Assembly (NCBI GenBank): GCA_004963905.1
Contig: SUGL01000025.1
Location: 49,964-113,963 of the forward strand
DNA: 64,000 nucleotides
Direction of reading: 5' to 3'
Source: Mesorhizobium sp.
GTDB lineage: Bacteria > Pseudomonadota > Alphaproteobacteria > Rhizobiales > Rhizobiaceae
Positions 1-9,759 of the stretch are shown here, one piece after another (positions within the stretch are counted from its first letter, which is position 1; each line of letters opens with the position of its first letter). The notes under the pieces were generated by a model. That model was not told the DNA's origin. It worked only from the letters and a program-made list of their open reading frames with translations, and searched no databases. A program made the position numbers and the translations under genes.

Positions 1-854
1 GCACCGTCAACAGCAGCGTCGATGTCGGCATCATCGAAGATGATGAAAGGTGCGTTGCCGCCGAGCTCAAGGCTAACCTTCTTGATCTGGTCAGAGCACT
101 GACGCATCAGCAGCCGCCCGACCTCGGTCGAACCGGTGAAGCTGATCTTGCGGATCTTGGAATTGGTGCAGAGTTCACGGCCGACGCGATCACCTTCGGA
201 CGCATAGATCAGGTTGACCACGCCATCGGGAAAGCCGGCCTGATGGGCAAGGGCGAACATTGCGCCAGCCACGAGCGGCGTCTGTTCAGCGGGCTTGAGC
301 ACGATCGTGCAGCCCGCAGCCAAGGCCGGCGAGATTTTGCGCGCCACCATGGAGGCCGGGAAATTCCATGGCGTGATCGTGCCAACAACGCCGATGGGCT
401 GCTTGATCACTAGCATTCGGCGGTCTGTCGAGGGTGCCGAGATCGTCTCGCCATAGACGCGATTGGCCTCCTCGGCATACCATTGCAGATACGCCGCCGC
501 ATGCGATACCTCTGACATGGCTTCGGCAAGCGGCTTGCCCATTTCCGCAGTCAGAATCGCGGCGAGATCGCCTGCATGGTCGATGATCAGCTGATGCCAT
601 CGCCAAAGAACGTCGCTACGCTCTCGGGCAGTCAACGCGGCCCATCCCGACTGCGCAACATAGGCCTTGTCTACCGCAGCACGTGTCTCCTCCACGCCCA
701 TATCAGGAAGCTCTGCCAAAACTTCGCCGGTCGACGGATTGACGACCTCGAACGTCTTATTGCCAACCGGTCTGCCAAGTGCCGGCAGGCGGTCCATGGC
801 TCCAAACAGGTGCGGGGATTTCAGACGGCGGATCATCGGCAGGCACAGGGGCAA
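1..854 (-). CDS. NAD(P)-dependent aldehyde dehydrogenase, succinate-semialdehyde dehydrogenase type (N-terminal part, runs off the window)
   Basis: Reading leftwards, the frame is open to the window edge and encodes an aldehyde dehydrogenase: FEVVNPSTGEV, TPWNFPASMVARKISPALA, the Rossmann turn FTGSTEVGRLL and SLELGGNAPF, which carries the general-base Glu. The sequence is most like GabD-type succinate-semialdehyde dehydrogenases, which oxidise succinate semialdehyde to succinate in GABA and gamma-hydroxybutyrate use. The catalytic Cys lies beyond the window. Start chosen: TTG at 854, eight bases after a strong GAGGAGGA at 870-863; an in-frame ATG at 836 lacks such a site. The first 27 residues lack the usual YIDGxW motif, so the N-terminus may be altered. 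Family call is firm; substrate is inferred. Confidence 0.85.
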   Translation of the reverse strand, partial: MPLCLPMIRRLKSPHLFGAMDRLPALGRPVGNKTFEVVNPSTGEVLAELPDMGVEETRAAVDKAYVAQSGWAALTARERSDVLWRWHQLIIDHAGDLAAILTAEMGKPLAEAMSEVSHAAAYLQWYAEEANRVYGETISAPSTDRRMLVIKQPIGVVGTITPWNFPASMVARKISPALAAGCTIVLKPAEQTPLVAGAMFALAHQAGFPDGVVNLIYASEGDRVGRELCTNSKIRKISFTGSTEVGRLLMRQCSDQIKKVSLELGGNAPFIIFDDADIDAAVDG

Positions 855-1259
855 TACCGGATTCCTCCTCAACGCAGCGAACATCCAGGTCGACAGGCCG
901 TCGGTGTGTATTCTGCACCAGCGGGTTCGTCCTAGGGCCTCGGCAAAGCAGCTGGTAGACCAAACATACGACAACAGTTCCGTTAGTTTGAGTGCCCGCG
1001 GTTCATCAGTTGATGGATTGAGCAGCCGGATGTTTGCTTCGTCCACCCGCTGCCTGCTGGTGGCGTGCGAGTGTATTCTGCAAAAGGCGGCATACATGCT
1101 GAGGAGCGCCGTTTCGGCGAGAGGCCCCTGGACCGCCAATGCCGCGCAAGGCCCGCGAAACGACTCCGCGGGTCTGCATGATCTGCTTGGCCCACCGGCC
1201 TCCATATTCGCTCTTCCCACGAGAAGCCCCAAGGAAGAAGGAAGGCGAGATGAGTTTCT
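855..1259. other. Intergenic stretch without a recognisable gene
   Basis: About 400 bases between the start of the aldehyde dehydrogenase and the end of the M16 peptidase. Short open frames exist on both strands but none resembles a known protein. Confidence 0.5.
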
Positions 1260-3839
1260 TTACTCATCCTTGCCGCCCAGCGGCGGGCCGACCACCAAAA
1301 TGGCGGGCTCGGCCGAAAGCAGCTTCTTGGCCGCCGCCTTGACCTGTTTGAGCGTCACCCGACCGATGCTGCGGGCGCGACGCTGGTTGTAGTCGACGTC
1401 GGCCTTGTGAATCTGCAAATCCAGGAGCCGGTCTGCAATCGAGCTGGTCGAGCCCAGACGGTCAATGGCATAGGTGCCGATCAGGTGCTTCTTCGCCGCC
1501 TTGAGCTCGGCCCCGGTCGGTCCTTGCTGCGCCATCTGCTTTACCACATCTCGCACGATGCTCAGCGTTTGGGCGGCGCAGTCCGAGCGTGTCTCTGTCG
1601 TAACCAGAAGCTTGTCAAGGGTCAGTTCAGAGCTGACGTGATAGGCAAGGCCGCGTTTTTCGCGCACCTCCTCGAAAAGGCGGGAAGTCATGCCCGAGCC
1701 GCCGAGGATGTCATTCATCAGCACGGTGGCGAAGTGATCCGGCGCGCTACGCTTCACGCCAGGCCAGGCCAATCGCAGCGAAGTCTGCGGCAGGTCGCAG
1801 TTCTCCTCCACCAGTTGGCCGAGCTTCGGTACGACATCGGCGACGGGGGCGAGGGTTTGTTGCTCAGGCAAGTCACCAAACAGCTGGTCGAGCCTTTCCC
1901 TCAGCGTGTTTGCATCAATGTCACCGACCACGGCAATATGGAGCCCGTCGCGAGCGAAAATCGCCTTGTGGAAGGCGAGGAGGTCGGGCGGCGTGATGCC
2001 GGCGAGGCTCTCTTTTGTGCCTTCTTCCGGCCTCGAAAAAGGATGCGTGCCATAGATCGCGCGCAGCCATTTGCGCTGAGCGATTGCGTCAGGGTCGCGC
2101 TCGCTGCCGACGATGTCGGAGACAATCTCGGCGCGGACGCGATCGATCGGCCCCTGGTCGAAGCGCGGCGCGTTGAGTGCGAGCCGAAGCAGGCCGAACG
2201 CGGCGTCCTGCTGTTTGGGAAGCATGCACACCGATCCGCAGATGTAGTGTCTTTGCGCCTCCAAACCCATCTCGGCGCCGGCATCGTCGAGCTTCATCTG
2301 GAAGGCATCGCTGTCGTAATTACCGGCGCCTTCGATGAACAGGCCGGCCATCAGATTGGCCATCCCCTCCTTCCCGACCGGGTCCTGCGTGATGCCGCCG
2401 TTGAAGGCAAAGCCGATGTTGACGATTTCCACTGTGTGGTCCTCCACCAGCCAGGCGATCATGCCCTTTTCGGACTTCACCTCCTGGATGTTCATCGCAG
2501 CATGGGGCTGAGCGCCGAGCGTCATCTCTTCATTCTCCGTCTTGGGCAAGAGATAGCCCGTGGTCGAACGGTCGAACGCGAGATAGCGGGCGGCAACTGC
2601 TTTGATTTGCGCGGCGGTAACCCTGCGGATGCGAGACGGCCGTTCCTCGACATCTTTCACGGTGCCGCCGGTGGCCAGCGTCGAGCCGTATATGCAGGCG
2701 AGGTCGTCCTGGTCGTCTTCGGCAAAGATCATATCGCGCACAAAGCGCTCCTTGGCCTTGCCCAGTTCCTCGCTGCTGACACCATCCTTGGCAATGCGAG
2801 CGACTTCGGCAGCGGCCGCCGCTTCGAGATCGGCCAGCTTGGCATCGCCGCGCGGCGCGCCATAGATGGCGAACCTGGTGTCGTCGAGCATGGTGCCCTG
2901 GAAATAGGCGCAGGCGCTGGAAGCGATACCTTGCTGGACAGCGAGCGCCTGGTAGAGCCGGCTGCGGTTACCGCCGCCGAGGATTTCGGACAGCAGGTCG
3001 AGCGCTTCGGCCTCGCCCGGCTTGGCGGTATGGTAAGACGGCACCACCCACTGCGTCGAAAAACTGGGCACGCTGACGCGGGCGTCGGAGAGCGTGACGG
3101 TGCGCCTGGTGTTCTGCTCGGGCTCAACCGGCCGGATGCGCGGCGGCAGGTCGGGCCCGCGCGCCACCTTGCCATAGGTCTTCTCGGCCAGCACCTTCAC
3201 CGTCTCCGGCTCGACATCGCCGGCCACGATCAGCACGGAGTTGTTGGGCCAGTAGTATTTTTCATAGAAGGCGGTGGCGTCGACGCGGTTCAGCTGCTCG
3301 ATCTCCTGCATCCAGCCGATGATCGGGATGCGATAGGGCTGGTTCTGCCACAGCGTCGCGTCGATCTCCTCATGGAGCACGTCCTGCGGGTTGGTGTCGG
3401 TGCTTGAGCGGCGCTCCTCGATGACCACGTCGCGCTCGGTCTTGACGACATCGTCGGTGAGGATGAGGTTTCGCATTCGGTCGGCCTCGAAGCTCATCAT
3501 CAGCTCGAGCGCCGACGGCGCCACTGTCTGATAGAAGGCGGTGTAGTCGGAGGAGGTGAAGGCATTTTGCGAGCCGCCGATCTCGAACACTGCGCGGTCG
3601 AATTCGCCGGCCGCATGGTTGGTCGTCGCCTTGAACATCAGATGCTCGAAAAAATGGGCAATGCCGGATTTGCCCGGCGGCTCGTCGGCGCTGCCGATCT
3701 TGTACCACACCATGTGGCTGACGATCGGCGCCCGGTGGTTGGGAATGACGACCACCTCCATGCCGTTGTCGAGCACGAAATCCGTCGCCTTGCCGTCCTC
3801 CCATGCGACGGGGACCGGAGCCGTCCTCGCGCCGCCCAA
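1260..3839 (-). CDS. M16 family zinc metallopeptidase, two tandem peptidase units in one 859-aa chain
   Basis: Residues 1 to about 440 form an active-type M16 unit: the inverted zinc motif HFFEH (H62, E65, H66) and a distal Glu in VIEERR about 75 residues on. Residues about 450-859 form a second M16 unit without the HxxEH motif but with the usual FNGGxxQDP and [10 protein letters not shown] segments. In many rhizobia these units are, as I recall, two adjacent genes, each with a signal peptide. Here they are fused, and neither the N-terminus ([17 protein letters not shown]) nor the junction (near [19 protein letters not shown]) shows a signal peptide. Start is TTG at 3839; homologues begin just upstream of [14 protein letters not shown], so a few N-terminal residues may be missing. 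Substrate unknown. Confidence 0.85.
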   Translation of the reverse strand: MGGARTAPVPVAWEDGKATDFVLDNGMEVVVIPNHRAPIVSHMVWYKIGSADEPPGKSGIAHFFEHLMFKATTNHAAGEFDRAVFEIGGSQNAFTSSDYTAFYQTVAPSALELMMSFEADRMRNLILTDDVVKTERDVVIEERRSSTDTNPQDVLHEEIDATLWQNQPYRIPIIGWMQEIEQLNRVDATAFYEKYYWPNNSVLIVAGDVEPETVKVLAEKTYGKVARGPDLPPRIRPVEPEQNTRRTVTLSDARVSVPSFSTQWVVPSYHTAKPGEAEALDLLSEILGGGNRSRLYQALAVQQGIASSACAYFQGTMLDDTRFAIYGAPRGDAKLADLEAAAAAEVARIAKDGVSSEELGKAKERFVRDMIFAEDDQDDLACIYGSTLATGGTVKDVEERPSRIRRVTAAQIKAVAARYLAFDRSTTGYLLPKTENEEMTLGAQPHAAMNIQEVKSEKGMIAWLVEDHTVEIVNIGFAFNGGITQDPVGKEGMANLMAGLFIEGAGNYDSDAFQMKLDDAGAEMGLEAQRHYICGSVCMLPKQQDAAFGLLRLALNAPRFDQGPIDRVRAEIVSDIVGSERDPDAIAQRKWLRAIYGTHPFSRPEEGTKESLAGITPPDLLAFHKAIFARDGLHIAVVGDIDANTLRERLDQLFGDLPEQQTLAPVADVVPKLGQLVEENCDLPQTSLRLAWPGVKRSAPDHFATVLMNDILGGSGMTSRLFEEVREKRGLAYHVSSELTLDKLLVTTETRSDCAAQTLSIVRDVVKQMAQQGPTGAELKAAKKHLIGTYAIDRLGSTSSIADRLLDLQIHKADVDYNQRRARSIGRVTLKQVKAAAKKLLSAEPAILVVGPPLGGKDE

Positions 3840-5504
3840 CTCGGTCGCAACGGACGTCCTGCGAAGCCCGTGAGTGCGGGGCTTGCTTCTGATAGGGAGA
3901 GTGGGATTATGGGCTGGGTTCCTGGCAAAGTGATTTGTTCCTCATTTTGAAGGCTCTATGTCTCCCGACGCCTATTGGGAGAAAGTGGATCGGCACGCGA
4001 CGCCGAGCCAGATGAGCCGTCAGCGTGTTGCCGGGCCTGACGCGGGCCTCATCTTTGGATGCGTCCGGGGAACGTTCGGCAGTATTTTGGTGGGGCCATG
4101 GGAAGTCTGCTCGTTATCCATTGGGTGTTTGCGGATACCTGAGCATGCGCCGTGCCAAGTAAGAAAGCCCCGATTTGCAAGGTTTGATCCAACCTTGATA
4201 CTTGCGATATCCGACATTGTCGGGCATCCGACAGAAAGCGCCTTTCGCCGGCGCGCCGGCTACGGCGCTCGCCTCCTCCGGCGTGACGACGATCCTTTGG
4301 CGGGCGCCGCGCACACCGATCTGCCCGCCTATCAGCACCGCGACATCGAAGGACAACGCGATCGTGACTGATGGGTCTTACGCAAACATGCAGCAGTGCC
4401 ACCGCCATCAGGACTTCATCCGCCCCTCAAAGCCCCGAGCGCGAGGGGACGACGTGTAAGGCAACATGTCATCCTCGACAATGATGCCGCGCATAAAGAG
4501 GTAAGGTCCCTCGTCGTACCGGCGAGCCCCTTCGCTGGGTTCGCCGAGGGTCTGGTTTGCGAACGTCGACCGACAGCATCACGCATGGGCGGCCGGATCG
4601 ATAGACAAGCATTGACCGTGCCACCAGCGCATTGAGGGCAGCGCAGAGTCCAATTGGCCTGTGCCAGCCGGTATGCTGGAGCTTCAAGTGTGGCCAGCCA
4701 AGCGGGCTGGGATATCCTGGACCGTCCAGATTGCAACGCACGACGCCTGGTCATCGCCCGAACGTTCATTGACGCTCAGCGAAGCTTGCGTCATCCGGAC
4801 GATCTGGGAAAAGCTTGGCCGGGCCGGCGCCTTCCCAGGCGCACGGGACGCGCGACGACCCATGTGGACCTTGGATTTCACTCCGCACCTACGCTGCTTT
4901 GGCCTTGTCAGCAGCCTGGGCGGCATAGCTGAGTCCCGCCCTTGCTCAATCTGCCAAACCATCTCGCTCACAAGCGATCGGGTGGTTTGTGCCGTCTGAA
5001 CGCGCATTGTCAACTTGCCGACAGTCTGGGGTTCCGAACCCGACAGTTGATTCAAACCGACAATGGCCCGCCTCAGAAGCAGGCAACCGCGCTTCGTAGC
5101 AGGCCGAAGCTAATCGAGGTTCGCGGGTCTCGGTTTGAGTGTGCAGTGTCGCTGCGCGCCTGATCTTTCGGTCTGATGACAAAAACATCGTCATTTTGGC
5201 CGACGATATCGGTCAGGAGCGGGTATTGCGGTCGAGCAGCGACCCAAGCACGTCCACAAGATGTGCCGAGTTTGCAGGGTTGGGTCATTGTTTCTGTCGA
5301 CGTTTGAGCGACAGCGCACGACGAAACGTCTGGCATACGCCTCGTCTGGCACGCGCCTCGCATGTGTGGCAGGTGCTGCTGGAGATCAGGCGGTCGAGTG
5401 GGCCTTGCAATTTTCCGATTTTGCTGCGCCTAAAGTCTCGTGTACAAATCAGGCTGGCGTGAATGGCCTGCCTAAGTTGCGACTTGTTACAAAGGAATGG
5501 ATAT
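3840..5504. other. 1.6-kb region without a recognisable intact gene
   Basis: Open frames of 60-137 codons occur on both strands, with many stops, and none matches a family I know. A minus-strand frame around 4114-4408 (start MSFDVAVLIGGQ) reads somewhat like protein, but I cannot assign it. The region is probably decayed sequence between mobile-element insertions. Confidence 0.4.
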
Positions 5505-5717
5505 ATGGCGACTGGAACGGTGAAGTGGTTCAACAGCACCAAGGGTTTTGGTTTTATTCAGCCCGACAACGGCGGTCAGGATGTCTTTGTCCACATTTCC
5601 GCTGTTGAACGAGCGGGCCTGTCGACCCTTAATGAGGGCCAGAAGATAAACTACGAGGTCGAACAGGATCGCCGCACCGGCAAGTCCTCTGCAGGCAGCC
5701 TCAGCAAGGCTGGCTAA
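5505..5717 (+). CDS. cspA: Cold-shock domain protein (CspA family)
   Basis: A 70-aa single-domain cold-shock protein, the usual family length. The RNA-binding motifs are present: KGFGFI (RNP1) and VFVHIS (RNP2). It opens with the typical [14 protein letters not shown]. These proteins bind single-stranded RNA/DNA and melt RNA structure. The ATG at 5505 follows AAAGGA (5491-5496) by eight bases; an in-frame start 14 codons upstream adds unrelated residues and was rejected. A strong hairpin terminator lies about 140 bases downstream. Confidence 0.93.
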   Translation: MATGTVKWFNSTKGFGFIQPDNGGQDVFVHISAVERAGLSTLNEGQKINYEVEQDRRTGKSSAGSLSKAG

Positions 5718-5854
5718 CGCGTGCGGCAAGGATGCGGCATACTCCGAACGCATTGACCGGCTCGAAACCCGGCCGGAGCATGCAACCAGGTAATGCCGCG
5801 GCAGCGATTGCTGGAGCCGTCGCGAATTCCTCTGGAATGAGGCTCTTGGACGGG

Positions 5855-5880
5855 AAAGGCGGGGCTCGTCCCCGCCTTTT
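5855..5880 (+). terminator. Rho-independent terminator between cspA and the mucR-like gene
   Basis: Perfect GC-rich stem AAAGGCGGGG / CCCCGCCTTT with a five-base loop (CTCGT), followed by T residues. The A-run on the left arm would serve the convergent minus-strand gene ending at 5940, so it may work in both directions. Confidence 0.85.
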
Positions 5881-5939
5881 GATTCCGCGCAGATTGGGCC
5901 TACGGCTGCCGCGCGTCCCGAACGACTGTTGATACGGAT

Positions 5940-6410
5940 TTAGGCTGCGACCTTTTTGCGGGTCCGTTTCGCCGGCGCCGGCACCGGGGCTTCCGGCTCT
6001 TTCGGTTTGCGGCCGAGTCCGATGGTCTTGGCCAAGGCGGAGCGCGTAGCGGCGTAATTCGGCGCCACCATCGGATAATCCGACGGCAGACCCCATTTGG
6101 CGCGATATTCGTCCGGGGTCAGACCATAGTGCGTCGACAGATGGCGCTTTAGCGATTTGAATTTCTTGCCGTCTTCAAGGCTAATGATGTAGTCCGGTTC
6201 GATCGACTTTTTGATCGGGACAGCAGGTTTTTTCACAGGCACAGGCTCTTCTGCCGGTATTAGTCCGGCCGTGCCTTTTAGAGCCCCGTGCACTTGGGCG
6301 ATCAGGGCAGGAAGCTCCCCCGCCGGGACGGGGTTGTTGGAGACGTAGGCTGATACAACCTCGGCAGTGAGCTCGATGAGGATGTCGGTGTTGTGGGCTT
6401 CTTCTGTCAT
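5940..6410 (-). CDS. mucR: MucR/Ros-family zinc-finger-like transcriptional regulator
   Basis: A 156-aa protein whose C-terminal part is a clear Ros/MucR DNA-binding domain (LEDGKKFKSLKRHLSTHYG, then EYRAKWGLPSDYPMVAPNYA and a basic tail). MucR proteins bind AT-rich DNA and act as global, H-NS-like regulators of exopolysaccharide and symbiosis genes in rhizobia. The first metal-ligand Cys expected before LEDG is Ser77 here, followed by Asp80, His90 and His94. Metal-free Ros-type domains are known from Mesorhizobium. Start: ATG of MTEEAHNTDILIEL, the usual family N-terminus; an open extension 54 codons upstream is unlike the family. Confidence 0.9.
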   Translation of the reverse strand: MTEEAHNTDILIELTAEVVSAYVSNNPVPAGELPALIAQVHGALKGTAGLIPAEEPVPVKKPAVPIKKSIEPDYIISLEDGKKFKSLKRHLSTHYGLTPDEYRAKWGLPSDYPMVAPNYAATRSALAKTIGLGRKPKEPEAPVPAPAKRTRKKVAA

Positions 6411-6876
6411 AAACTTCTCCGGGCAGCTTGAAACACAGTCGGGCGAAGTGTCGCTACATAGTGGCGGTTGACGCTGAAAGCAAATGGATCGACGGGTGCG
6501 CTGCTCCCCACCATTGAAGTCTCGGGGAAGTATCCCGTCATCGTCCATCGGCCTAGAGGCAGCGTATTGCATTATGGGAGCGGTCGCGCCTGCCCCAAGT
6601 TAGAGGCAGGCATTCGCGCGTGAATTAATCAAATCCATCCTGAGCGTATCTCGCGTGGCAACCACGAAGGCGCTCTGGCAACGAAGCGAGGCGGATGGCC
6701 TTGCGGGTGGCCGAGAGATGTCATCCGGCTCTCCTGCCGACCTCTGCCGGCCAGATCTGGAGCAACAGCTTTGCGCAGATATGGCTCTCTTCAGAGGCCA
6801 TCTATGATGGGAGCCGAGCGCGTCTCGAGCCGGGGAATAGGCTGCACATGCGCTGTGCCCACCTATTGCGATCGTG
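6411..6876. other. Intergenic region upstream of mucR-like gene
   Basis: About 470 bases between the mucR-like start and the end of y4yS. It should contain the mucR-like promoter, but I see no recognisable gene or clear promoter motif. Confidence 0.4.
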
Positions 6877-7410
6877 CTAACCTTGGCTGTTCGGACTTGC
6901 CGTTAAGGCAAGCGACAGATTGAAGTTATGCTGCACCATCTGATTCCCTGGCTCGGTTTCGAGAGCTCGCCGATACAGGGCCTGTGCCGCGTCATGCCGC
7001 CCCTCAATGTCCAAGATCACGCCCTTCGCATTCAATGCACGTACGTTTGCTGGGGCTGCAACCAAGACGCTGTCGAGCACCTCAACCGCTTCGTGCGGGC
7101 GCTTCTGGGCCACCAAGGCTTTTGTAAGCCGTATCGCCGCATCAACATTGTCCGGGTGCTGCTTCACCTCATCCCGCAAAGCCCGCTCTTGAACATCCTG
7201 ACCAACTTCGCGCAAAATGCGTTCGCGCATAGCCGGATCGATTTGATCGGCGCTGAGCAACTCTGGGGAAGATGTCTCCTGCACGGAAAGAGCGGGCTTT
7301 TGCCAGCTGGCGCAACCGCCCAAAGGCAGAATGGCGAGTACGGCAAAAAGAAGTGAGCTCCGGCGCAGAAACATAGGCGATGGAGAAACTGTATTTCTAA
7401 CAAATTTCAT
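6877..7410 (-). CDS. y4yS: TPR-repeat lipoprotein of the T3SS cluster (Y4yS-like)
   Basis: A 177-aa protein with a signal peptide and lipobox ending in LPLGGC, so likely an outer-membrane or periplasmic lipoprotein. Tetratricopeptide repeats follow from about residue 85 to the end (AAIRLTKALVAQKRPHEAVEVL and the next repeat). Its place directly downstream of rhcV matches y4yS in the NGR234-type T3SS cluster. TadD-like lipoproteins of this kind are thought to help secretin or pilus assembly; that role is inferred. It ends the nopC-nopA-y4yQ-rhcV-y4yS unit. Confidence 0.8.
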   Translation of the reverse strand: MKFVRNTVSPSPMFLRRSSLLFAVLAILPLGGCASWQKPALSVQETSSPELLSADQIDPAMRERILREVGQDVQERALRDEVKQHPDNVDAAIRLTKALVAQKRPHEAVEVLDSVLVAAPANVRALNAKGVILDIEGRHDAAQALYRRALETEPGNQMVQHNFNLSLALTASPNSQG

Positions 7411-7463
7411 ATTATCTCTCGGTTATCAGGGAGGCGGGTCGCGTTCAGTTAGGAAAGGTGGAA

Positions 7464-9527
7464 CTACTCTAACAATCCGCTGTTCGATCCGTGCGGGAGT
7501 TTGACGGATCCTGCCGGGCGAATTGTAAAGTCGGAGGCGAGGTCTTGATAAGACAGCACGGCGAGATCGATCCCGTTTCGCGTCAGAAAGCCGCGGACGA
7601 AACGTCGGACATCCATTGACGTCAACAGAATAGGGCGGGTTTGACCCGGTTCTGTGTTCGAAAGGACCTGACGTATCTGTGATAGCATCGCTTCGCTTTG
7701 CCGATCCTCCAGTGCGAGATAGGGGCCTGCATCCGAATCTCGAACCGCGCCACGCATCACATCCTCGCTCTCGCGTTCGACGACCAGGGCGGACACGATG
7801 CCCTCGGTGTTGGCATAGCGGTGGCAGATCTGTCGCTTCAAACCAGAACGGACATATTCCGTCAGCAGGGCAACGTTTTGCTCACGCTCGCTCCATTCGG
7901 CCAATGCCTCCAACACGAGACGGGTGTGGCGGATTGGGATACCTTCCTCCAGGAGGCGGCGCAGAACATCGGCAATCCGAGGAATCGGCGTCGTGCGCAG
8001 CACCTCTTTCACAAGATCAGAATATTCCTGCTCCATTCGGCCCAGGAAATGTCGGGTCTCTTGGATGCCCACCAATCGCGGTGCGTAGCGGGTCAACGTT
8101 GCATGGACGCGCAAGGCGAGGAGTTCGCCGGGAGCCCAATGCTCCGTGCCGGCGCCCGTAAGGGCCTGTGCAGGGGTATGTTCGACCGGGAGTCTGTCCG
8201 TTTTCGGCTCACGCCTAAGGGGGATACCGCTCGAGTCGACGTGCGCTACATCGGCTCGGAGCGTCATCTGGCTTGGATCTATCGCGTCCTGTTCGACTGG
8301 CACGCCCTCGACATCTATCCGGAATTGCGATGTAGGCAGCTGCTCGTCAACCAAGACAGGGATGCGGGGAACGATAATGCCCAGATCGGCTGTGACCAGG
8401 AGCGAAACGCGCCCAATATGTTTTTGCAATTCGGCTTGATCGATCGCCTGCATAAGATTTGGCGCTAAAAAAAATGCGATCGGGAATTCCTTCGCAGGCG
8501 CGGCTTGCTTAGGCTCCGCTGCAGTTCCATCTTTCGCATCGGCAGTGCCGGCGCCCAGCACATCAGCCTTGACAATGCTTACCGCAGCGAACACTGCGGC
8601 CAGCATCAGAAAGACGGGGAGGGGAAACCCAGGAACGAACCCCATCACGACCAGGACGCCGGCCGCCAGCCGCAAGGCTCGAGTACTGGCCGTGAGCTGA
8701 CTGACCATTTCGGTACCGAGGTTGATCCTCGCCGTCCCAGTCACACGGGTGACGATGGTCGCCGCAGTAATGGAGAGCAGAAGGGCCGGAATCTGCGATA
8801 TCAATGCATCGCCTATCGTCAGCAGAGTATAGTGATGCAGCACCTCGCCGAAGGACATGCCCTTGGAGAGCAGACCGATCGAAATTCCACCCAGCATGTT
8901 GATGCAGATAACCACCAGCCCGGCGATGGAATCGCCCTTCACAAATTTCATCGCGCCGTCCATCGCGCCATATAGTTGGCTTTCCTTCTCCAATTCGGCG
9001 CGCCGCCGGCGGGATTCGTTGGCATCGATGTGGCCGTTGCGTAGCTCTGCGTCGACCGCCATTTGCTTGCCCGGCAGAGCATCCAGCGTGAAACGCGCCG
9101 CCACTTCTGCCACCCGTTCGGCACCCTTCGCGAGGACCATGAATTGCACCATGGTGACGACCAGAAATATGACGAAACCCACCACGATATTGCCTGAGAT
9201 GACGAAATCGCCAAAGGTATGAATAATGCTGCCGGCCTCCCCCTCGGCCAGGATCAGTCGCGTCGTTGCGACCGTCAGCGCGAGACGGAATACAGTGGAA
9301 ATCAAAATAACGCCGGGCAAAGAGGAAAAATCAAGTGGAGTACTGACATACAGGGCAACCATCATCAGCAGTATGGCCAACCCCATATTGAATCCTATCA
9401 GTGCGTCGACCACCACGACCGGGATAGGCATGACCATCATCGCGACAGCCAGAAGCAGCATCAACGCAACCATTAAATCCGGGCTGGCCGGCGCACGCTT
9501 GATGAAGTCACGCAGGACGTTGGCCAT
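7464..9527 (-). CDS. rhcV: T3SS export gate protein RhcV (SctV/YscV/FlhA family)
   Basis: 687 aa. The N-terminal 330 residues hold about eight membrane helices and family signatures RLALTVATTRLILAEGE and LDALPGKQMAVDAELRNG. The C-terminal ~350 residues are the cytoplasmic domain that forms the nonameric ring and receives chaperone-substrate complexes. Length is normal for the family. The ATG at 9527 follows AAAGGTG. It sits between the y4yQ-like and y4yS-like genes, the conserved rhizobial order, though a 232-bp gap separates it from the gene upstream. Confidence 0.96.
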   Translation of the reverse strand: MANVLRDFIKRAPASPDLMVALMLLLAVAMMVMPIPVVVVDALIGFNMGLAILLMMVALYVSTPLDFSSLPGVILISTVFRLALTVATTRLILAEGEAGSIIHTFGDFVISGNIVVGFVIFLVVTMVQFMVLAKGAERVAEVAARFTLDALPGKQMAVDAELRNGHIDANESRRRRAELEKESQLYGAMDGAMKFVKGDSIAGLVVICINMLGGISIGLLSKGMSFGEVLHHYTLLTIGDALISQIPALLLSITAATIVTRVTGTARINLGTEMVSQLTASTRALRLAAGVLVVMGFVPGFPLPVFLMLAAVFAAVSIVKADVLGAGTADAKDGTAAEPKQAAPAKEFPIAFFLAPNLMQAIDQAELQKHIGRVSLLVTADLGIIVPRIPVLVDEQLPTSQFRIDVEGVPVEQDAIDPSQMTLRADVAHVDSSGIPLRREPKTDRLPVEHTPAQALTGAGTEHWAPGELLALRVHATLTRYAPRLVGIQETRHFLGRMEQEYSDLVKEVLRTTPIPRIADVLRRLLEEGIPIRHTRLVLEALAEWSEREQNVALLTEYVRSGLKRQICHRYANTEGIVSALVVERESEDVMRGAVRDSDAGPYLALEDRQSEAMLSQIRQVLSNTEPGQTRPILLTSMDVRRFVRGFLTRNGIDLAVLSYQDLASDFTIRPAGSVKLPHGSNSGLLE

Positions 9528-9759
9528 CGAGACACCTTTGCAATCGGTTGAGACTTACTCTGCTGTTACGCCCTGAAACGTAGCTTTCGAACTCCGAAGG
9601 CGCCTCGGCCTTGGCCAGCGCGTGACCCTGCATGAGAGCCACAAACAGGCGCGAAATGGCTGGGCAGCAAATGTTTCCAACGCAGCCAGCTTGTCAGCAC
9701 CGAGCGCCACAGGATGTTTGGCTGGCCATAGAGTGCTGCTTGATGGGGCCTGCGAGCTT

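Noticed and set aside
1407-3407. A 2-kb plus-strand open frame (666 codons) opposite the M16 peptidase
   Set aside because: It is the antisense of a clear peptidase; its His/Gln/Arg-rich product is typical of antisense frames in GC-rich DNA and matches no family.
7698-9476. Several plus-strand open frames opposite rhcV
   Set aside because: All lie antisense to a conserved export-gate gene and have low-complexity, Arg/His-rich products.
9577-9599. Possible tts box between y4yQ and rhcV (minus strand TTCGAAAGCTA)
   Set aside because: The second half fits but the GTCAG half is absent, so it was not called; a decayed box is possible.
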